NCBI GenBank assembly: GCA_046328525.1
Contig: JAXLWK010000006.1
Span: forward strand, 1-64,000
Direction of reading: 5' to 3'
DNA length: 64,000 nucleotides
From: JBDHWG01 sp046328525
GTDB taxonomy: Bacteria > Chloroflexota > Anaerolineae > Epilineales > JAHCIE01
Position numbers and translations under genes: made by a program. The notes below the pieces were generated by a model. The model was not told the origin of the DNA, ran no database searches, and worked only from the letters and a program-made list of their open reading frames with translations. This document shows, piece after piece, positions 33,455 through 42,030 of the stretch (positions are counted from its first letter, which is position 1; every line of letters begins with the position of its first letter).

Positions 33455-34168
33455 TCAGCCTTCGAGCGCCGGGCGATTGCCGAAGCTGCGCGGGGCGCCC
33501 GGCGTCGGGGCGGCCCAGCGGACGGCGTTGGCGATCACCTGTCGAATCTCAGGGTTGTAGTACGTCGGGAAGCTCTCGTGGCCGGGGCGGAAGTAGAAGA
33601 TGCGCCCCGATCCGCGCGTGTAGCAGCAGCCGCTGCGGAACACCTCGCCGCCGGTGAACCAGCTAATAAAGACGAGGGTGTCCGGCGCGGGGATGTCGAA
33701 GAACTCGCCGTACATCTCTTCGCGCTCGAGTTGGATGTACTCGCCGAGACCCTGGGCGATGGGGTGGCCCGGCGTGACGACCCACAGGCGCTCGCGGTCG
33801 TTGGCCTCGCGCCACTTGAGATCGCAGCCTGTGCCCATCAAACGCCTGAAAATCTTGGATAAATGGCCTGAGTGGAGCACAATTAGCCCCATGCCGTCGA
33901 GAACTCGCTTGTGGACGCGCTCCACGACCTCGTCCGAGACCTTGTCGTGGGCCATGTGCCCCCACCACGTCAGGATGTCGGTGCTGTCCAGCACGTCCTG
34001 GGGCAGGCCGTGCTCCGGCTGATCGAGGGTGGCCGTGCGCACGTCGAAGCCGTGCTCTTTGAGGCCGTCGGCGATAGCGCCGTGGATGCCGTTGGGGTAG
34101 ACAGCGGCGATCTCGGCGTGCGTCCGCTCGTGCACACCCTCGTTCCAGACTGTGACTCGAAGACTCAT
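33455..34168 (-). CDS. ThuA-like domain protein
   Basis: 237 aa, ATG with AAGGAG upstream. The ThuA fold (trehalose utilisation, class I glutamine-amidotransferase-like) is recognisable by VTVWNEGVHE, ILTWWGHMAHDKV, GLIVLHSGHLSK, VVTPGHPIAQGL and GRIFYFRPGHESFPTYYN. ThuA proteins take part in disaccharide oxidation together with Gfo/Idh/MocA enzymes, and such a gene is directly downstream. No sugar transporter is adjacent. Confidence 0.92.
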   Translation of the reverse strand: MSLRVTVWNEGVHERTHAEIAAVYPNGIHGAIADGLKEHGFDVRTATLDQPEHGLPQDVLDSTDILTWWGHMAHDKVSDEVVERVHKRVLDGMGLIVLHSGHLSKIFRRLMGTGCDLKWREANDRERLWVVTPGHPIAQGLGEYIQLEREEMYGEFFDIPAPDTLVFISWFTGGEVFRSGCCYTRGSGRIFYFRPGHESFPTYYNPEIRQVIANAVRWAAPTPGAPRSFGNRPALEG

Positions 34169-34215
34169 TCAAAGCTCCTTCTAGATTTCTATATAATCAC
34201 GCCCTGGAGGCGTCC

Positions 34216-34593
34216 ATGAACCCGTATACGCGCTTCATTCGCGCGCAATCCGAGACTCGAATCCCGACCAATGTTCGCGCCTTTGTGGACCACTGGGACC
34301 GCCTGGAGGCCCTGGTCATCAACGTCTACCGTCAGAACGGGGCCGACGAGGAGACCGAAGGGGTCTACGCCGACCTCAGGGCCTGGCTGCAGGCGCACTA
34401 TGGGGCCATCGCCCCCCTCGTCGCCCCGTACTGGCGCAATGCCCGCGAGGCCGGCGCGCTGCCCGCCTCTGATCCGTTCGAGCGCCTGTTCGCGCCCGAG
34501 TCGGCGGCGGCGTTCGCCGGCACGCGCGTCTACATGCAGGCGCTCCCGCCCGCCCGCGAGGCCATCAACACCTACCTGTTGACCGTGGCATAA
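34216..34593 (+). CDS. Hypothetical protein
   Basis: 125 aa, ATG with GGAGG five bases upstream and a TATAAT at 34192-34197. I do not recognise a family. The protein is soluble and mostly helical, rich in aromatic and acidic residues (RAFVDHWDRLEALVINVYRQ; YADLRAWLQAHYGAIAPLVAPYW), with no signal or membrane segment. Codon use and GC content match the neighbours. It diverges from the ThuA/Gfo pair and is followed by a repeat region. Confidence 0.7.
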   Translation: MNPYTRFIRAQSETRIPTNVRAFVDHWDRLEALVINVYRQNGADEETEGVYADLRAWLQAHYGAIAPLVAPYWRNAREAGALPASDPFERLFAPESAAAFAGTRVYMQALPPAREAINTYLLTVA

Positions 34594-34663
34594 GGCGTCA
34601 GGGCATTATAGGCCCGCCCCCGCCGACCGTCGAGTCTCGCCGGCCCTGTCGGGGGTGACGAGA

Positions 34664-34890
34664 TGACGGCCTGCGCCGACATCGGCATGACAACGGAACG
34701 CGACGTTTCTAAGCAAGAGATAGGAACGCAAAGACGCAAAGGGAAGAGCCGAGTTCTCTTCTTCCTTTGCGTCTCTGCGCCTTGGCGCTCCTATCTTGTT
34801 CGGGAGGCCCTCAAGCCAGCTTCAGCACGCTGGCTGAGCAAAAACGCGCCCAGGCCAGCCTGCTTCGAGCAGGCTTTCCCGTATCAGACG
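34664..34890. repeat. Composite repeat (second copy)
   Basis: It contains, in the same order as 14821-15060, CGGCATGACA, a repeat C inverted pair (AACGCAAAGACGCAAAGG ... CCTTTGCGTCTCTGCGCCTT), TTCAGCACGCTGGCTGAGCA and the GCCTGCTTCGAGCAGGC dyad. It occupies most of the gene-free interval 34594-34927, and no gene is seen there. Confidence 0.75.
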
Positions 34891-34927
34891 CCGAATTCCA
34901 TCCGGCGGCGTCGGCTGGTGACGGGTC

Positions 34928-35947
34928 TCAACTGGCGTGGAAGCCGGTAGCGGCCTGCCGCCAGCGGGCGTCCTGCGCGCCCGGCTCGAAGCCCATGTAG
35001 TACATCACGCGGCTGACCAGCCCGCCGTAGCGCCGCTTGATGATACCGGGCAGGTCTGCCCATCGCCCCTGGACGGCATAGACCTCCAGCATGTCGTCGC
35101 TAATCAAGGACGCCATCTCGTCCCACTTCTGGCGAATCGCCAGCTCCCCTAGCTCCGCGCTCACCCAACCCCAGCCGTGGATGTCCAGCACGCTCTTGTA
35201 CGTTGGCGTCGAAGCGTAGAACGCGATCTGCCGCCGCACGGCCTCGCGCGCCGTCTCCATCTCCTGCGGGTTGTCCTCCGGGATCACGAACACCGGCGCG
35301 ACGAGGGCGACGTCCTGGGCGCGGCGGCCGGCGGCGGCAGCGCCTTCCTCGATCCAGGGCAGAATCGCCTCGGCCAGGTACTTGGGCGAGTGGAAGGGGT
35401 GGACGTGGAAGCCCTGGCACAGCTCGCCGGCCAGGTGGCACAGCCCACGGTTGACGCCGGCGATGTAGACCGGGATGTCGGGGTGCGCGATGGGGGCGGG
35501 GGCAAAGAACGGCGTCATCAGGGTCAGGCGGTAGAACTTGCCGCGATAGTTGAGCCGCCCGCCCGTCTGCCACGCCGTCCACAGGGCGCGCATCGCCAGG
35601 ATGTAGTCGCGCAGGCGGTCCACGGGATGGTCGAAGTCAACGCTGAAGCGGCGCTCGATGTGGGCGCGCACCTGCGTTCCCAGGCCGAGGATGAACCGCC
35701 CGTCCGACTGCGCCGCCAGGTCCCAGGCGACCTGGGCGGTGATGGTCGGGCTGCGGGGAAAGGCGACGGCGATGGCGGTGCCAAGCGCGACGCGCTGCGT
35801 GTGCTCGGCAGCCAGGACGAGGGGGAAGTAGGGGTTATGGGCGGTCTCGTGGGTCCACAGACCGTCGAAGCCTAGCTCTTCGGCGAGCCGCGCATGGCTC
35901 GGCACGTCCGCGAGCCTGTCCATGAGAGTGAGGGCGTCGAATTTCAC
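34928..35947 (-). CDS. LLM class (F420-type) oxidoreductase
   Basis: 339 aa. Luciferase-like TIM-barrel: FDALTLMDRLADVPSHARLAEELGFDGLWTHE at the N terminus, VALGTAIAVAFPRSP, FILGLGTQV and the IPVYIAGVNRG strand. It belongs to the F420-dependent LLM type rather than the FMN type, judged from general pattern only. Substrate unknown. Next upstream on the same strand, 15 bp away, is cutC. Confidence 0.9.
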   Translation of the reverse strand: MKFDALTLMDRLADVPSHARLAEELGFDGLWTHETAHNPYFPLVLAAEHTQRVALGTAIAVAFPRSPTITAQVAWDLAAQSDGRFILGLGTQVRAHIERRFSVDFDHPVDRLRDYILAMRALWTAWQTGGRLNYRGKFYRLTLMTPFFAPAPIAHPDIPVYIAGVNRGLCHLAGELCQGFHVHPFHSPKYLAEAILPWIEEGAAAAGRRAQDVALVAPVFVIPEDNPQEMETAREAVRRQIAFYASTPTYKSVLDIHGWGWVSAELGELAIRQKWDEMASLISDDMLEVYAVQGRWADLPGIIKRRYGGLVSRVMYYMGFEPGAQDARWRQAATGFHAS

Positions 35948-35962
35948 AGCTCCTCCGTGGCG

Positions 35963-36712
35963 TTAGCCGGCCTGCTGCCGCAGCTCGCGGATGCGCGCCG
36001 GGTCGGTGACAGTGCGCGCATACTCTGGCGGGCGCAGCTCGCCGCCCATGAACACGCGCGGGTTGCGGTACTGCATCGGGCTGTCCACGGTCATCGGCCC
36101 GATGACGTGGACTTCGCGCACGCCACTGCGGGCGACGACCTTGGCGACGTTGCGCTCCGTCCCGCCGCCGGGCATGATGATGACCCGGCCGCCAGCGCGC
36201 TGCACCAGCTCGGCGATCAGGTCCAGGCCCTCGATGACCGACGGCTCCTGGCCGGAGGTGAGGATGCGGTCTACGCCGAGGGCGACAAGGTCTTCGAGCG
36301 CCGCGTAGGGGTCGCGGGTCATGTCGAAGGCGCGGTGGAAGGTGACGCTCATCGGCCGCGCCAGCTCGATAAGCTCGGCGGTGCGCGCCTTGTCCACGTC
36401 CCCCTCCGGCGTCAGGATGCCGATGACGACGCCATCCGCGCCCAGCTCCCTGGCGACGGCGACGTCGTGACGCATGATGTCGAACTCGATGTCGGAGTAG
36501 CAGAAGTCGCCGCCGCGCGGGCGGATGATGACCTGGAGCTTGATGGATAGATTGGCGCGGGCGATGGCGATGGCGCCGGCGCTCGGCGTCGTCCCGCCCT
36601 CGAGGAGGTTGTCGCACAGCTCGACTCGGTCCGCGCCGCCCGCCTGCGCCCCTAGCGCCGACTCCACCGAGTCGACGCACACCTCGATTTTCAGCGGCTC
36701 ATTAGATGACAT
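35963..36712 (-). CDS. cutC: CutC family protein
   Basis: 249 aa. CutC TIM-barrel signatures: IEVCVDSVESALGAQAGGADRVELCDNL, GGTTPSAG, IRPRGGDFCYSD, FHRAFDMTRDP, RILTSGQEPS and IIMPGGG. Historically linked to copper homeostasis, although direct copper function is disputed. Length is standard (about 245 aa). Confidence 0.95.
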   Translation of the reverse strand: MSSNEPLKIEVCVDSVESALGAQAGGADRVELCDNLLEGGTTPSAGAIAIARANLSIKLQVIIRPRGGDFCYSDIEFDIMRHDVAVARELGADGVVIGILTPEGDVDKARTAELIELARPMSVTFHRAFDMTRDPYAALEDLVALGVDRILTSGQEPSVIEGLDLIAELVQRAGGRVIIMPGGGTERNVAKVVARSGVREVHVIGPMTVDSPMQYRNPRVFMGGELRPPEYARTVTDPARIRELRQQAG

Positions 36713-36781
36713 AATACTCCAATCGGCCTCTATTTTCCTCTGGCTGTCTCGTTGTCGTTGGGCGTGTATATATACTCTACC

Positions 36782-36903
36782 GTCAGGCCGCCCGCCGCTA
36801 AAGCAGCGGGCTAGAAGTGGAAGCCTGAGAGGCTTGTTGCTCCTGTCCCACAGCCCCTTGGGCTTGCATTCCTAGCCGTAGGCTTCAGCCTGCGGCGGCC
36901 ACT
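36782..36903. repeat. Composite repeat G
   Basis: It contains CCGCTAAAGCAGCGGGCT, AAGCCTGAGAGGCTTG, CAGCCCCTTGGGCTTGCATT and CCGTAGGCTTCAGCCTGCGG, four small dyads in a row. The same four occur, in reverse orientation, at 44449-44578. It lies between the aminotransferase and cutC genes. Confidence 0.8.
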
Positions 36904-36912
36904 TCCTCGCTC

Positions 36913-38115
36913 TCAGTCTGCGCCCGGCAGGGCGATGCGGGCGTCGCCGGCCTTGAGCTTCGCCAGGCCGGCGGTCAGGCGGGCGTGGGCGGCGTCGAGC
37001 GTCTCCAGCTTCTTGGGGAAGGCGAAGCGTACCATGCCGCGCCCCATGTCCGGCGTCCGGTAGAACGACGAGCCGGGGACGACGGCGACGCCGACTTCGG
37101 TCGTCAGCCAGCGGGCGAAGACCAGGTCGTCGTCGGTCGGGAAGCCCAGGCCGCCGAAATCGGCCATGACATAGTACGCGCCCTCCGGCGTCAGCGCCTG
37201 GAAGCCGGTGTCGTCCAGCATCGCCATCATGCGCGCGCGGCGGGCGTGGTAGTCGGCCTGGAGCTGATCGTAGTAGCTGCGCGGGAAGCGCAGGGCCGTG
37301 ACCGCCGCTTCCTGGAGGGGCGTCGGCGCGCAGATGGTGGTGAAGTCGTGGACGGTGCGGATGGCGTTGCTGATCTCTACGTCGGCGATGGTGTAGGCCA
37401 GCCGCCAGCCGGTGATGGCGTAGGTCTTGGACAGGCCGCCGCACGTCACCGTGCGTTCCTTCATGCCCGGAAAGGTCGCCAGGGGGATGTGCTGTCGCCC
37501 GTCGTAGATGATGTGCTCGTAAATCTCGTCGGTGACGGCGATGACGTCGAACTCCTGGCACAGGTCGGCGACGCCTTGCAGCTCTTCGCGGGTGAACACG
37601 CGGCCGGTCGGGTTGTGGGGCGTGTTGAGGATGATGGCGCGGGTGCGCGGGGTGAAGACCTGGCGCAGCCGGTCCGCATCCAACCGGAAGTCCGGCGCGT
37701 GCAGCGGGAAGTACACCGGCACGCCGCCGGCGAACAGGGTCGCCGGCAGGAAGGTCTCGTGGAACGGCTCGATGATGATGACCTCGTCGCCGGGGTCCAC
37801 GATGGACATCATCGTGGCGAGGATGGACTCGGTGACGCCGACGCAGACGGTGACGTGCTTCTCGGCGTCCACGCCCATGTCGTACCAGGCGTTCAGCTTG
37901 TCGGCGATGGCCTGGCGCATGGCTGGCTGGCCCCAGGTGATGGCGTACTGGTTGTGGTCGCTCATGATGGCGTCGGCGGCCGCCTGCTTCAGCTCGGCCG
38001 GCGTGGCGAAGTCGGGGAACCCCTGGGAGAGGTTGATGGCGTTGTGGGCGATGGCCAGGCGCGTCATCTCGCGGATGAGCGACTCGGTGAGACCTTTCAA
38101 GCGTTGCGCGGGCAT
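36913..38115 (-). CDS. Class I/II PLP-dependent aminotransferase
   Basis: 400 aa. Fold-type I signatures: NLSQGFPDFATP, NQYAITWGQPAMRQAIA, LNTPHNPTGRVF, the AVTDEIYEHIIYD aspartate/tyrosine, and the PLP lysine K230 in CGGLSKTYAITGWRL. It resembles the aspartate/methionine/kynurenine aminotransferase group (YbdL/KAT-like, because of the NLSQGFPDF start). Exact substrate unknown. Confidence 0.93.
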   Translation of the reverse strand: MPAQRLKGLTESLIREMTRLAIAHNAINLSQGFPDFATPAELKQAAADAIMSDHNQYAITWGQPAMRQAIADKLNAWYDMGVDAEKHVTVCVGVTESILATMMSIVDPGDEVIIIEPFHETFLPATLFAGGVPVYFPLHAPDFRLDADRLRQVFTPRTRAIILNTPHNPTGRVFTREELQGVADLCQEFDVIAVTDEIYEHIIYDGRQHIPLATFPGMKERTVTCGGLSKTYAITGWRLAYTIADVEISNAIRTVHDFTTICAPTPLQEAAVTALRFPRSYYDQLQADYHARRARMMAMLDDTGFQALTPEGAYYVMADFGGLGFPTDDDLVFARWLTTEVGVAVVPGSSFYRTPDMGRGMVRFAFPKKLETLDAAHARLTAGLAKLKAGDARIALPGAD

Positions 38116-38140
38116 CCGCGTGCTCCTTTCAGACCAGAAA

Positions 38141-38171
38141 AGTGACGAAGTGATGGCGTGACGAGATGACG
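38141..38171. repeat. Short tandem repeat H (GTGACGAAGTGACG type)
   Basis: Imperfect 8-9 bp units AGTGACGA-AGTGATGG-CGTGACGA-GATGACG. The same unit is seen at 39915-39970 and 45791-45814. Confidence 0.7.
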
Positions 38172-38369
38172 CTAGATCATCGTGTAGCCGCCGCTGACGC
38201 TCAGAATCTGGCCGGTGACCCAGCCGGACAGGTCGGAGGCGAAGAAGAGGACGGCGTTGGCGATGTCGTCGGGCTGACCGATGCGGCGCAGCGCCCTGGC
38301 GCGGCCGATGCCCTGCCCCGCGCCGGTGACGAAGGCGACACGCCCGGTAAGGTCGATGGCGACACTCAT
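38172..38369 (-). pseudogene. SDR gene remnant with large internal deletion
   Basis: 65 codons. The first 24 are the N terminus of a short-chain dehydrogenase (VAFVTGAGQGIGRA). The rest (RRIGQPDDIANAVLFFASDLSGWVTGQILSVSGG) is the C terminus of the same family. About 180 residues between, including the Ser-Tyr-Lys active site, are missing in frame. The open frame is retained but the product cannot be an SDR enzyme. Confidence 0.85.
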
Positions 38370-38428
38370 GTTAGCTCCTTAGCAACTCCTCTCGAAGGCA
38401 GTTGAAGGTTCGATAGATCACCCTGTCG

Positions 38429-38944
38429 CTACTGTTCGTCTCTGCGAAGCTCATCCCAAACCCTACGCACCAGCGCCTGGCTAATCCATATGTCTTCGCG
38501 GTCAAGGATCGCTTGAAATACGAGATCGCGTTCCTGGCGGTTCAAGAATCCCTCTCGTGATGCCTTGGCGAGCACCCCCAATGTCCCCGTGACTCTAAGC
38601 CCCAGGCGCTGTGCTGCTTCGCGGGCGAGCAGGTCATCCAGTAGCACGTAGTCGACGGCTTCCGTCAATGCCACGTGGATGGCCTGTTTCTCACCCGCAC
38701 CGAGGGGCAATGTTTCGACTTCCTCTCCCATGCGTGCAGGCACTTGGACGATCTTCAATTCCTCGCGCATAACCGCCAATTGAACCGCATAGGCATCTGC
38801 CTGGGCCAACTCGATGCCGCGAGTCACGACTTCATCATAGACGGCCGACGGGACCAGGGCCGAATCGTAGAGCCGCACGAGCAAATGGATAAGGCTGAGC
38901 TTGGCGAGAGCCATCAAGGGGCCAGAATTGACCGCAACTTTCAC
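38429..38944 (-). CDS. DUF3368 PIN-like toxin candidate
   Basis: 171 aa, overlapping the upstream antitoxin-like gene by four bases. Acidic residues expected of a PIN-like fold are visible: VAVNSGPLMALAKL near the N terminus (Asn in place of the usual Asp), LGAGEKQAIHVAL and YVLLDDLLAREAAQRLGL. This is the DUF3368 pattern, commonly paired with UPF0175 proteins. A ribonuclease toxin role is inferred from pairing and fold. Confidence 0.88.
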   Translation of the reverse strand: MKVAVNSGPLMALAKLSLIHLLVRLYDSALVPSAVYDEVVTRGIELAQADAYAVQLAVMREELKIVQVPARMGEEVETLPLGAGEKQAIHVALTEAVDYVLLDDLLAREAAQRLGLRVTGTLGVLAKASREGFLNRQERDLVFQAILDREDIWISQALVRRVWDELRRDEQ

Positions 38945-39204
38945 TCAAGCTCCTCGAGTGCCATCTGCTCTGACCAGCGCGGCGAGATGCCGGCTGCTCT
39001 CGCTTGACGTATCAATTCCTGTCGAGACACGCCAGCGAGTTCAGTAGCTCGCCCGATAGACACAACGCCGCGACTATAGAGCGTCAACGCCTCTAGTGTC
39101 TTGAGCTGCTGAAGGCCAAGCAGGAGCACTTCACGGAGATTGTCCTGGTGCTGTTTGAACTCCTCTACCAGTTCGTCGGGAATCTCGACAACCACTTTGC
39201 TCAT
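38941..39204 (-). CDS. UPF0175 antitoxin-like protein
   Basis: 87 aa. UPF0175 features: VVVEIPDELVEEF at the N terminus, LREVLLLGLQQLKTLEALTLYSRGVVSIGRATELAGVSRQEL with the embedded helix-turn-helix, and AGISPRW. Probable DNA-binding antitoxin of the following DUF3368 gene, which begins inside its stop codon. Typical two-gene cassette. Confidence 0.88.
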   Translation of the reverse strand: MSKVVVEIPDELVEEFKQHQDNLREVLLLGLQQLKTLEALTLYSRGVVSIGRATELAGVSRQELIRQARAAGISPRWSEQMALEELE

Positions 39205-39248
39205 GCTAACGCCTCCTTACGATGTGAACGCTCGTGACGAATGCAAAT

Positions 39249-39458
39249 TCATCCTTGCTGCCCTTGAACCTTACTTGGGTGCGGCTCCTCGGCTGGCGCG
39301 ACCTTGACGGTGACGACCTCGATGGTGGCCGTGCCGTACTCGACCTTGTTCTGCATCCGCTCCAGCACCTTCGGGTCGGCGATCTTCTTCTGGACCTTGT
39401 CGGCGTCGGCCTCTTTGGTCGTCACCTTGAGCGTGAGGGTTACGGTGTAGGTGGGCAT
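39249..39458 (-). CDS. Small conserved-looking protein, unassigned
   Basis: 69 aa from the ATG at 39458, with a GGAGAG upstream. Begins TYTVTLTLKVTTKEADADKVQKKI, a beta-rich start, and ends in a charged tail. No family recognised. It follows the AlaX-like gene by eight bases and probably shares its transcript. A much longer frame exists upstream but overlaps that gene fully and is not credible. Confidence 0.6.
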   Translation of the reverse strand: MPTYTVTLTLKVTTKEADADKVQKKIADPKVLERMQNKVEYGTATIEVVTVKVAPAEEPHPSKVQGQQG

Positions 39459-39466
39459 GCTCTCTC

Positions 39467-39901
39467 CTAATCCACGCTGAAGTTCAGGCGATACCGCCCG
39501 TCGCCGACGGCCTGGAACGTGGTCACGCGGAAGCCGACGATCTCGTCGGTGCGCGCGACGTGGCGGCCGCGGCAGGCGCGCGGGTATGGGCCGATGGCGA
39601 CGACGCGCACCGTGGGCAGATCGGCCGGGATCTCGTCCAGGTTGGGCAACTGGCCCGCCTCGGCGCGGGGGATCTCGGTGATGACCACCGGCCAGTCGGC
39701 GGCGATGGCGGCGTGCATCGCGTCCACCGCCGGCTGCACGTCGGCGAGGGCCAGCGGCGTCGGATGGTCGAATTCCATGACGCACTTGCGGCTCTTGAGC
39801 CGCGCCTGGTAGCCGCGCAGGCCAGGCAGGCGCTCCTCCAGGAGCGAGGTCAGCAGGTGTTCCGCCGAATGCAGCGGCGGGTAGGCGAGGGGATCACCCA
39901 T
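39467..39901 (-). CDS. AlaX-like trans-editing domain protein
   Basis: 144 aa from ATG 39901; the frame continues upstream only through a tandem DNA repeat. Second additional domain (SAD) of threonyl/alanyl-tRNA synthetases: zinc ligands HSAEH at residues about 11-15 and CRGRH in YPRACRGRHVARTDEI. Such proteins hydrolyse mischarged aminoacyl-tRNAs in trans. Free-standing AlaX proteins of similar size exist. Which mischarged tRNA is edited cannot be told from sequence by eye. Confidence 0.85.
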   Translation of the reverse strand: MGDPLAYPPLHSAEHLLTSLLEERLPGLRGYQARLKSRKCVMEFDHPTPLALADVQPAVDAMHAAIAADWPVVITEIPRAEAGQLPNLDEIPADLPTVRVVAIGPYPRACRGRHVARTDEIVGFRVTTFQAVGDGRYRLNFSVD

Positions 39902-39914
39902 GCGAGAATAAGTC

Positions 39915-39970
39915 CTTGTGACGGAGTGACGAAGTGACGAGGTGACGAGGTGACGAGGTGATGGGGTGAC
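39915..39970. repeat. Tandem repeat H
   Basis: GTGACGGA-GTGACGAA-GTGACGAG-GTGACGAG-GTGACGAG-GTGATGGG-GTGACG: about seven units of 8 bp. It extends the AlaX frame artificially upstream. Confidence 0.9.
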
Positions 39971-40021
39971 GCTAGGATGGGGCAAACACACTCCGCCACT
40001 CTGTCATCGCTCCCCGTCATC

Positions 40022-40960
40022 TCACATGATTCTTTGTCCCAGGAGCGACGCGGCCAGGGCGACGGCCATGTCAGCGGTCTGGTTGCCGTGGTCCAGGATC
40101 GGGTTGATCTCGACAATGTCCAGCGAGGCGACGCGGCGCGTGTCGGCCAGAATCTCCATGAGCAGGTGCGCCTCGCGGTAAGTCAGGCCGCCGGGCACCG
40201 GCGTGCCGACGCCGGGCGCAACGTCCGGGTCGAGGCTGTCGAGGTCGAGGCTGACGTGGATGCGGTCGGCCGCCGCCAGGCGCGAGACGACCGCGTAGGC
40301 GACGGCGGCCATGCCGCGCTCGTCAATGTCGCGCATGGTGAAGACGCCCACGCCGCTTTGCTGCAAGGCGCGGCGCTCCTCCGGGTCCAGCTCGCGCACG
40401 CCGACGAGGGCTACGAGGGATGGGTCCAGCGCCGGGCCGCCGCCGCCGAGGGTCACGAGCGCTTCCGGGCCGCGACCCAGCAGGGCGGCCAGGGGCATGC
40501 CGTGGACGTTGCCGGACGGCGAGGTCTCCGGGGTGTTGAAGTCGGCGTGGGCATCCACCCAGACGACGCCCAGGCGGTCGCGCCCGGTCAGCCCGGCGAT
40601 GGTGCCGGCGCTGATGGAGTGGTCGCCGCCGAGGAAGATGCCCATCTCGCCGGCGTCGGTGATGCGGCGGCTGACGGCCTGCACCTCGGTGAGGACCCCG
40701 ACGATGGCGGGCAGATGCCGCGCCGATGGCTGGTCGTGGAGGGCGGGGATGTCGGCGGTCATCTCCGGCACGGGCACGGAGATATTGCCGTCGTCGTGGA
40801 CGCGGTAGCCGAGGGCGGCCAGCCGCCCGAACAGATCGGCGTAGCGCAGGGCATACGGCCCCATGTCCACGCCGCGCCGCTGCTGCCCCAGGTCCATTGG
40901 TACGCCGACGAGGCGCACCCTGTCCCGAGTCAAGGCAGCCGCTCCACGTCGGCCTGCCAC
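40022..40960 (-). CDS. rocF: Arginase family hydrolase
   Basis: 312 aa from ATG 40960, overlapping the VOC gene by 31 bp. A TTG at 40933 overlapping that gene's stop (TTGA) with GGAG eight bases upstream is an equally good start. Binuclear manganese ligands: GGDHS (111-115), DAHAD (136-140) and DLDSLDP. VRLVGVPMDLGQQRRGVDMGP and GGLTYREAHLLME match true arginases, hydrolysing arginine to ornithine and urea. An ornithine cyclodeaminase family gene lies far downstream (62009), with no visible operon link. Confidence 0.92.
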   Translation of the reverse strand: MAGRRGAAALTRDRVRLVGVPMDLGQQRRGVDMGPYALRYADLFGRLAALGYRVHDDGNISVPVPEMTADIPALHDQPSARHLPAIVGVLTEVQAVSRRITDAGEMGIFLGGDHSISAGTIAGLTGRDRLGVVWVDAHADFNTPETSPSGNVHGMPLAALLGRGPEALVTLGGGGPALDPSLVALVGVRELDPEERRALQQSGVGVFTMRDIDERGMAAVAYAVVSRLAAADRIHVSLDLDSLDPDVAPGVGTPVPGGLTYREAHLLMEILADTRRVASLDIVEINPILDHGNQTADMAVALAASLLGQRIM

Positions 40961-41406
40961 AGGCGGCGCTCGTCCGCGTCGCTCAGGTTGCTCTCGGCGA
41001 TCTGGACGATGGTGCCGTGGGCGGAGCGAGGCGAGATGAACGCTTCTTTCCAGCCGGGGTCGCTGTAGTTCTCGTCCACGACACGGAAGCCGCGCTCGCG
41101 CAGGATCGGCGCTAACTCCTCGATGCGGTTCACTTTGAAGGTCATGTGATGGACGCCCTCGCCGTAGCGCGCCAGGAACTTCGCCAGGAAACCGTCCGGA
41201 CTCAGCGGCTCCAGCAACTCGATCTTGCTGCCGCCGGGGTAGATGAGCTGGAACCAGCGGAACCCCTGGGCGTCGTTGTCGCCCATGGAGTGCGGCTCGC
41301 CGCCCAGCGCGTCGCGGTAGAGGGCGAGCGCGTCCTTGATGCGGTGGACGGCGATGGCCGTGTGGTCGAGCTTGACGATGTACTCGCTCAGGTCCGTGTC
41401 GAACAT
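40930..41406 (-). CDS. VOC family protein (glyoxalase / methylmalonyl-CoA epimerase-like)
   Basis: 158 aa. Paired beta-alpha-beta-beta-beta modules: LDHTAIAVHRIKDALALYRDALGG with the first metal-ligand His, and GVHHMTFKVNRIEELAPILRERGF, ending VQIAES. The first-module HTAIAV and second-module HHMTF pattern resembles methylmalonyl-CoA epimerase, but the family is broad. Upstream neighbour of arginase on the same strand. Confidence 0.85.
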   Translation of the reverse strand: MFDTDLSEYIVKLDHTAIAVHRIKDALALYRDALGGEPHSMGDNDAQGFRWFQLIYPGGSKIELLEPLSPDGFLAKFLARYGEGVHHMTFKVNRIEELAPILRERGFRVVDENYSDPGWKEAFISPRSAHGTIVQIAESNLSDADERRLWQADVERLP

Positions 41407-41413
41407 GATGCCT

Positions 41414-41983
41414 CTAGATGACGATGCCGCCCTTGCCCGCCTCGCGGGAGGGGGCGAAGATGACGCCGCTCTGGCCCGCGCCGCTACGCTCGTCCTCGCC
41501 TTCCGCCGCGCTCCCCGTCTGGAGCGTCTTGAGCAGCCCGCTCAGGCTCTCGTACTCCGGCGTGGACAGCCCGAACAACGGCGCGTGTTGCAGGAGCGCC
41601 TGGGCCAGCGCGGCCTGCACCCGGCGGGCCAGCTCGGCGGCGGTCGTGTAGCTCGTCCACTCGACCTCGACGGCCTTGAGGAATGCCTGCGCCGCCGGCG
41701 TGCGCGGCCCCTCGTGGAGCAGGGCGACGGCCTTGACGCCGGCGCGGCGAGCGCTGTCCCACTCGACGCCCATTGGGGCGCGGATGTCTTCGCCCAGGGC
41801 CAGGACGTAGACGTGGGCGCGGGCGGCGCTGTGAGGGTCGGCCGCGGTCGGGTCCGCTGCCGGGGGCGTGTAGCTCACCTCCCAGCCGACATCCACCGGC
41901 AGGTTCGCCACGGCGCGGCCGATGGCCTCGCGCTCGGCGGCGAGGTCAGGCGAGATGCTCACGTACAGGCGGGCGCGTTCCAC
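41414..41983 (-). CDS. DUF4062-like protein
   Basis: 189 aa from GTG 41983, which has GGAGG seven bases upstream. The frame upstream of it is repeat D sequence. RLYVSISPDLAAEREAIGRAVANL resembles the start of DUF4062 (VFVSSTFxDLxxEREA), a domain often in signalling or defence proteins. The rest (VYVLALGEDI, GVKAVALLHEG) looks like a Rossmann-type sheet. No effector domain is attached. Function unknown. Confidence 0.65.
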   Translation of the reverse strand: MERARLYVSISPDLAAEREAIGRAVANLPVDVGWEVSYTPPAADPTAADPHSAARAHVYVLALGEDIRAPMGVEWDSARRAGVKAVALLHEGPRTPAAQAFLKAVEVEWTSYTTAAELARRVQAALAQALLQHAPLFGLSTPEYESLSGLLKTLQTGSAAEGEDERSGAGQSGVIFAPSREAGKGGIVI

Positions 41984-42030
41984 AGACAAGCCTCCGACGA
42001 CAACGAACAGGTGTTGGATCACGAGAGCAT

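Noticed and set aside
39915..39970. Regular short repeats that might suggest a CRISPR array
   Set aside because: The units are 8 bp, directly adjacent and without unique spacers.
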